Below are positions 42,304 to 46,102 of a DNA stretch of 46,102 nucleotides, piece after piece. The notes beneath the pieces are model-generated. The model had not been told where the DNA came from and ran no database searches. It saw nothing but the letters and a program-made list of their open reading frames with translations. Source of the DNA: Candidatus Epulonipiscium sp. (GTDB lineage: Bacteria > Bacillota > Clostridia > Lachnospirales > Defluviitaleaceae); NCBI GenBank assembly GCA_012519955.1, contig JAAYPH010000238.1, positions 1 through 46,102 on the forward strand, written 5' to 3'. Both the position numbers and the translations under genes were made by a program. Numbering within the stretch: position 1 is the first letter of the stretch; every line of letters begins with the position of its first letter.

Positions 42304-43734
42304 GTGTACGACGCTTTTCAAAGCCCATTTAGTGAAAGATATTCCAGTAAAGAAATGCAGTATCTATTTTCACCAGATAAAAAATTTAAAACTTGGAGAA
42401 AATTATGGATTGCTCTTGCAGAAGCTGAGAAAGAATTGGGCATTGCCATTACAGATGAGCAAATAGAAGAACTTAAAAAATATGCAGAGGATATAAATTA
42501 CGAAGTGGCAAAGCAGAGAGAAAAAGAAGTACGCCATGACGTTATGTCCCATGTTTATGCTTACGGGGAACAAGCCAAGAAAGCAAAGCCGATTATACAT
42601 TTGGGAGCGACCAGCTGCTATGTAGGAGACAACACAGATATTATTATCATGCATGAAGCATTGGAGCTCATTCGTAAGAAGCTTATAAATGTTATACATA
42701 AATTAGCTCTTTTTGCAAACCGTTATAAAGACATGCCTACCCTTGGCTTCACTCACTTCCAGCCTGCTCAGCTTACAACTGTTGGGAAAAGGGCTTGTCT
42801 TTGGATCCAGGATTTGTGGATGGATTTACAGGATGTAGAGTACCAACTTTCTAAAAAAAGATTAAGAGGAGTAAAAGGAACAACCGGAACACAGGCAAGT
42901 TTTTTGAGCTTATTTGAAGGAGATCATGAAAAAGTAAAGCAGCTTGAGAAGCTTGTTGCAGAAAAAATGGGTTATACGGCATGGTTTCCTGTAACAGGCC
43001 AAACTTATCCTAGAAAATTAGACTCCCAAATTCTCCAAATTTTAAGTTCCATTGCACAGTCAGCCTATAAATTCAGTAATGATATACGACTTTTGCAAAA
43101 CTTAAAAGAAATAGAAGAGCCTTTCGAAAAGAATCAAATAGGATCTTCTGCCATGGCATATAAAAGAAATCCTATGCGAACAGAAAGAATTTCTTCTTTA
43201 GCCCGATATGTTATTTGTGCAGCCCTTAATCCTGCAATCACAGCTTCTACTCAATGGTTCGAAAGAACTTTAGACGATAGTGCCAATAAAAGAATTAGTG
43301 TCTCGGAAAGCTTTTTAGCAGTGGATGGCATACTGGACATTTATTTAAATGTTGTAGATGGATTGGTGGTATATCCTAAGGTCATTGAGCAAAGAATTAT
43401 GTCGGAACTTCCTTTTATGGCTACTGAAACCATTTTAATGGAAGGGGTTAAAAGAGGGGGAGATCGTCAGGAACTCCACGAAAAAATCCGTGTTCATTCC
43501 ATGGAAGCGGCGAAAGTTGTTAAAATGGAAGGAAAGCCTAACGATTTGATTGAAAGAATCATTCGTGATGAAAGTTTTCTTATGACTGAAGAAGAAATAT
43601 TAAATATTTTAGATCCGAAGAACTTCATTGGACGAGCTCCTGAGCAAGTGGATGAATTCCTTAAAGAATACATTCATCCGATATTAGAAGAAAACAAAGA
43701 CTTATTAGGGGCATCTTCAGAGCTCAGTGTATAA
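42304..43734 (+). CDS. purB: Adenylosuccinate lyase
   Basis: Purine biosynthesis enzyme that releases fumarate from SAICAR and adenylosuccinate, 476 aa. The fumarase/ASL signature is GSSAMAYKRNPMRTERIS (about 281-298); other marks are HLGATSCYVGDN and FTHFQPAQLTTVGKR. The start is assigned to GTG 42304, because AAGAAAGGA is then well spaced and the protein begins MYDAFQSPFS as family members do; the ATG at 42295 abuts the site. It is not clustered with other pur genes. Confidence 0.92.
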   Translation: MYDAFQSPFSERYSSKEMQYLFSPDKKFKTWRKLWIALAEAEKELGIAITDEQIEELKKYAEDINYEVAKQREKEVRHDVMSHVYAYGEQAKKAKPIIHLGATSCYVGDNTDIIIMHEALELIRKKLINVIHKLALFANRYKDMPTLGFTHFQPAQLTTVGKRACLWIQDLWMDLQDVEYQLSKKRLRGVKGTTGTQASFLSLFEGDHEKVKQLEKLVAEKMGYTAWFPVTGQTYPRKLDSQILQILSSIAQSAYKFSNDIRLLQNLKEIEEPFEKNQIGSSAMAYKRNPMRTERISSLARYVICAALNPAITASTQWFERTLDDSANKRISVSESFLAVDGILDIYLNVVDGLVVYPKVIEQRIMSELPFMATETILMEGVKRGGDRQELHEKIRVHSMEAAKVVKMEGKPNDLIERIIRDESFLMTEEEILNILDPKNFIGRAPEQVDEFLKEYIHPILEENKDLLGASSELSV

Positions 43735-43766
43735 GTCATACTGTTTTTTGTTTATAAATTTATTTT

Positions 43767-43803
43767 ATACCTGCTGATCATTTCATTCAGCAGGTATTTT
43801 TTA
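43767..43803 (+). terminator. purB terminator
   Basis: ATACCTGCTGA (43767-43777) and TCAGCAGGTAT (43787-43797) form a perfect 11-bp stem followed by TTTTTTA. A family B repeat begins at the end of the T-run. Confidence 0.85.
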
Positions 43804-43945
43804 TTGTATAGGAAATTAGGAGGAATTTCCTATACAATAAAAAGTCCTCTAGACAGAATGCACACTCGCGCCCATTGTATTTTGTCGGCTTTGCAGACCG
43901 CGCTCGGCTAAAGAGTTTCGCAAGCGAAACGCTTTCTTGCCTCTT
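43803..43945 (+). repeat. Family B intergenic repeat, copy 3
   Basis: The hairpin ATTGTATAGGAAATT / AATTTCCTATACAAT (43803-43817, 43824-43838) has a T-A pair where copy 2 has C-G. The 92-bp core at 43839-43930 is 81/92 identical to copy 2 with no gaps and ends in the same GTTTCGC-AA-GCGAAAC palindrome. Sequence after 43930 diverges. Confidence 0.7.
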
Positions 43946-43974
43946 AAGAAGAGCGAGTCTGAAAGTTTCACATT

Positions 43975-44015
43975 TTGTCGAACATGAGAATAGAATAATA
44001 CTAGGTTGTCGAACA
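43975..44015 (+). promoter_or_regulatory. Two directly repeated Spo0A boxes
   Basis: TTGTCGAACA occurs at 43975-43984 and again at 44006-44015, both containing the complete 0A core TGTCGAA in the same orientation, 31 bp apart (about three helical turns). AATACT (43997-44002) lies 16 bp after TTGTCG of the first box and may be a -10 element, giving a Spo0A-activated sigma-A arrangement upstream of the 147-aa gene. Confidence 0.6.
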
Positions 44016-44055
44016 AACTAAAAGACAATTTAGAAAAATAAAAAGGAGGATTTTT

Positions 44056-44499
44056 ATGGCAAAACGCCGCTACAAATTAGTGCCCGTAGAAAAAAACATT
44101 GATATTGACAAGGAGGAATTATTAGATATCGATGTGAATCAACTAAAGAATAGTAATAAACAAATTGATATTGAAAAAGAATACGAAACAGAACATGATG
44201 AAACCAGCCAAGGAAATAAACAATATAATAAACAAATTAATTACAATTTGATGAAGCAAATTGCAAAAGTAAATTCTACAGCTGAGTCAGATTCTGAGTC
44301 CGAATCCGAATCTGAATCTGAAGCAAAACAATCACAAAGACAAAAATCTGATGCTAGTGCAAAACAAGCTCAAAAAGCCTATGCTGATGCAGAAGCCATT
44401 GCATATTCAGAATCTATAGCTGCTGCTCTTCGTGACATTAGTGTAGCATTAAATAAAATCAATGCTTTCTTCAGCAGTATTGAATTTGAGAAAGAGTAG
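44056..44499 (+). CDS. Low-complexity Ser/Glu-repeat protein of unknown function (147 aa)
   Basis: Not recognised. The N-terminal part is charged (AKRRYKLVPVEKNIDIDKEE). Residues about 77-90 form a Ser-Glu dipeptide run (SDSESESESESE). An Ala-rich amphipathic helix region follows (DASAKQAQKAYADAEAIAYS) and a C-terminal helix (LRDISVALNKINAFFSSIEF). No signal or membrane segment. ATG after AAAAGGAGG. The two upstream Spo0A boxes and the adjacent 146-aa gene suggest a role around the onset of sporulation, perhaps structural. This is inference from context only. Confidence 0.7.
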   Translation: MAKRRYKLVPVEKNIDIDKEELLDIDVNQLKNSNKQIDIEKEYETEHDETSQGNKQYNKQINYNLMKQIAKVNSTAESDSESESESESEAKQSQRQKSDASAKQAQKAYADAEAIAYSESIAAALRDISVALNKINAFFSSIEFEKE

Positions 44500-44508
44500 T
44501 ACAAAAGA

Positions 44509-44538
44509 AAATAGTGGGGGATTTTCCCACTATTTTTT
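44509..44538 (+). terminator. Terminator between the two unknown genes
   Basis: AAATAGTGGG (44509-44518) pairs with CCCACTATTT (44526-44535), followed by TTT. Partial read-through may feed the next gene, which has no clear promoter in the 21 bp remaining. Confidence 0.75.
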
Positions 44539-44559
44539 ATATTTGTAAGGGGGGATGAT

Positions 44560-45000
44560 ATGAAGATTCATAGAGAACATAGAGCTCAAGACAAGAAAAA
44601 GATTCCAATTGAAATAGTACCCCGAGATCAAACCAATACTCAAGAAAATCTGCAGGATATGGATCAGAATCAAAATGTAGATGTAAAGCCGGCACAATTT
44701 GTATCTGTAACAGTAAACAATCAAATTGAAAACTATACAGGTAAAATTACTGGATATGTCCATAAGGACACTAGTGAAGAGCGCCCATATTCCATACAAA
44801 TTGCCCTTTATTTCGCCAACCATAGAAAATATCCTATCTATCAAAAGGTTTTAGATAAAAACATGGATTTTGTTATGGAAGAATTGCCCCCTGGTTTCTA
44901 TATGATTGAGTTATCTAGCAAAGACAAAGTGTTAAAGCGGATTCCTAACATAAAGGTACTGCCCAATCAAACGGTTCATCAATCCATTATCCTGGAATAA
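44560..45000 (+). CDS. Protein of unknown function with a C-terminal beta-sandwich-like domain (146 aa)
   Basis: Not recognised. A basic, Gln/Asn-rich N-terminal third (about 1-45) leads to a region with alternating strands (AQFVSVTVNNQIENYTGKIT, YSIQIALYFANHRKYPIYQK, MEELPPGFYMIELSSKDK). The PPGFYMIEL turn resembles carboxypeptidase-regulatory or CNA-B-like folds. No signal peptide. ATG after AAGGGGGG. It follows the Ser/Glu-repeat gene by 60 bp and is probably expressed with it by read-through. Both have no visible homologue that I can name. Confidence 0.7.
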   Translation: MKIHREHRAQDKKKIPIEIVPRDQTNTQENLQDMDQNQNVDVKPAQFVSVTVNNQIENYTGKITGYVHKDTSEERPYSIQIALYFANHRKYPIYQKVLDKNMDFVMEELPPGFYMIELSSKDKVLKRIPNIKVLPNQTVHQSIILE

Positions 45001-45018
45001 ATTTTTGATTAATGATAA

Positions 45019-45052
45019 AACCTCCTAAAAAGACTATGATTTTTAGGAGGTT
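45019..45052. terminator. Bidirectional terminator between convergent genes
   Basis: AACCTCCTAAAAA (45019-45031) and TTTTTAGGAGGTT (45040-45052) form a perfect 13-bp stem with an 8-base loop. A TTTTA tract follows on the minus strand. Confidence 0.75.
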
Positions 45053-45078
45053 CATTAAAACTTTCCTTAAAATTTTAA

Positions 45079-46044
45079 TTAATTTGTATTAGACTCACTA
45101 ATATTTGTGTCACTAAGGATTTCTTTAATACCTTTTATTGAGCCTAATAAACTAACAGCTTCCGAAGGTAGTACAAGTTTACTGGATTGTCCGTCGGCGA
45201 TTTTTTCTAAAGCTTCCATTGAGCGGATTGCAAGAACAGCTTCATTAGGTTCACTTTCTTTGATTGCCATATAGAGTTTTTTAAGACCTTCAGCTTTCGC
45301 TGCCTGAACAGCAAGGAATGCTTCAGCTTCCCCTTGAGCCCGAAGAATTTGAGATTGTCTTTCTCCTTCCGCCCGTCTAATATTCGCTTCTTTTTCTGCT
45401 TCAGCTTTAAGAATAGCGGCTTCTTTGCTTCCTTCCGCTTCTAGAATTGCTGCACTTTTTTGGCCTTCCGCTCTTAAAATAGCTTCTCTTCTTTGACGCT
45501 CTGCACGCATTTGCTTTTCCATTGCATCTTGAATGTCTTTTGGAGGATTAATGTTTTTAAGTTCTACTCGATTTACTTTAATTCCCCATTTATCTGTGGC
45601 TTCATCAAGAATAGAGCGTAGTTTTGAATTGATTATATCCCTGGAGGTAAGGGTTTCATCTAAATCCAATTCTCCAATGATGTTTCTAAGGGTTGTTGCT
45701 GTAAGGTATTCTATTGCAGAAATAGGATTTGCAATTTCATAGGTATAAAATATTGGATCGGTGACCTTATAATATACCACTGTATCGATTTGCATGGTAA
45801 CATTATCTTTAGTAATAACCGGTTGCGGTGGAAAGTCTATTACCTTTTCTCTTAAATCGATAATGGCTCTCATGGAGTCAATGAAAGGCACTAAAAAGTT
45901 AATACCTGTTTCAGCCTTTTTATGAAAGGTTCCTAAACGTTCAACAATTCCAACATTGGATTGTCGTATGATTCGAATACTTGAAAAAGCAAAAATTACT
46001 ACAAATAAAAAAATTAATCCAAAAGCAAGTATAGCGTAACCCAT
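45079..46044 (-). CDS. Paraslipin-type SPFH/Band 7 membrane protein
   Basis: Stomatin-family scaffold of 321 aa (QmcA/YbbK/paraslipin type). One N-terminal membrane segment (about 3-24) is followed by the Band 7 domain (about 25-180; SNVGIVERLGTFHKKAETGI, VYYKVTDP, NIIGELDLDETLTSRDIIN). A coiled coil of repeating AEGxKEAAIL units (about 185-250) and a conserved C-terminal region (PSEAVSLLGSIKGIKEIL) complete it. ATG after AGGAGGAA. Usually paired with an NfeD gene, which would lie outside the window, upstream on the minus strand. Third SPFH protein in this window. Confidence 0.9.
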   Translation of the reverse strand: MGYAILAFGLIFLFVVIFAFSSIRIIRQSNVGIVERLGTFHKKAETGINFLVPFIDSMRAIIDLREKVIDFPPQPVITKDNVTMQIDTVVYYKVTDPIFYTYEIANPISAIEYLTATTLRNIIGELDLDETLTSRDIINSKLRSILDEATDKWGIKVNRVELKNINPPKDIQDAMEKQMRAERQRREAILRAEGQKSAAILEAEGSKEAAILKAEAEKEANIRRAEGERQSQILRAQGEAEAFLAVQAAKAEGLKKLYMAIKESEPNEAVLAIRSMEALEKIADGQSSKLVLPSEAVSLLGSIKGIKEILSDTNISESNTN

Positions 46045-46102
46045 ATTATTTGATTCCTCCTATTGTTTTAATTTATTAATTGGTTACCTTAATCAAGGGT
46101 AA

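Larger units (their letters stand above)
43735..44055 (+). other. Non-coding interval between purB and the 147-aa gene
   Basis: This 321-bp interval has no credible gene. It holds, in order, the purB terminator (43767-43803), family B repeat copy 3 (43803-43945), two Spo0A boxes (43975-43984 and 44006-44015) and the ribosome site AAAAGGAGG of the next gene. Confidence 0.8.

Overview
This 46.1 kb window is a chromosomal stretch of a low-GC, endospore-forming member of the Bacillota, most likely class Clostridia. The case rests on spoVS with a sigma-H-type promoter, Spo0A boxes, the cinA-recA-recX-rny-spoVS order, a superoxide reductase, strong AGGAGG ribosome sites and frequent TTG starts. I cannot name the species. 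I saw no rRNA, tRNA, CRISPR array, prophage or insertion sequence. Coding density is high, and 45 protein genes are called, plus one 26-codon leader frame. Two of the genes are very short minus-strand genes (38 and 55 aa).

Layout. 1-5.3 kb: an oligosaccharide uptake operon (lipoprotein binding protein, two permeases, GH13 glucosidase, no ATPase) behind a promoter with a LacI-type palindrome. 5.3-9.6 kb: a chemoreceptor whose translation start is puzzling, a HAD phosphatase, a GNAT acetyltransferase and a uracil-DNA-glycosylase-like protein. 9.6-12.8 kb: a cytoplasmic parvulin, a small protein with a Spo0A box, then YdjG- and YdjH-like envelope genes. 13-21.2 kb: two radical SAM proteins, a double HD-GYP protein, an M23 peptidase, a phosphoesterase, a PilZ protein and an RsmF-type rRNA methyltransferase. 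21.2-24.6 kb: PspA-like and YdjI-like partners of the earlier ydjGH pair, then a PepF-type peptidase. 24.8-29.5 kb: a duplicated DUF1538 membrane protein with a duplicated P-II protein, an ABC-F ATPase and a 3-methyladenine glycosylase. 29.6-34.2 kb: a small exported/membrane pair, superoxide reductase with a PerR-like box, a rhomboid protease and an NfeD-flotillin operon. 34.3-39.8 kb: cinA, recA, recX, rny, spoVS and an antisense DUF1540 gene. 39.9-43.7 kb: a dipeptidase, an aminotransferase and purB. 43.8-46.1 kb: two unknown genes behind paired Spo0A boxes, and a paraslipin.

Three themes stand out. First, membrane-scaffold genes are dense: three different SPFH proteins (YdjI-like, flotillin, paraslipin) plus PspA-like, NfeD and rhomboid. 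Second, two short structured repeat families (A: two copies; B: three copies) each sit directly after a gene's terminator, and family B stems show compensatory base changes. Third, several regulatory sites can be read directly: a LexA box at recA, a sigma-H promoter at spoVS, Spo0A boxes, a PerR-like box, and a perfect palindrome over the flotillin promoter. The most promising novel items are the repeat families, the doubled DUF1538/P-II module, the Spo0A-box gene pair at 44.0-45.0 kb, and the chemoreceptor leader with an A9 tract. All functions are inferred from sequence reading alone; no database search was run.
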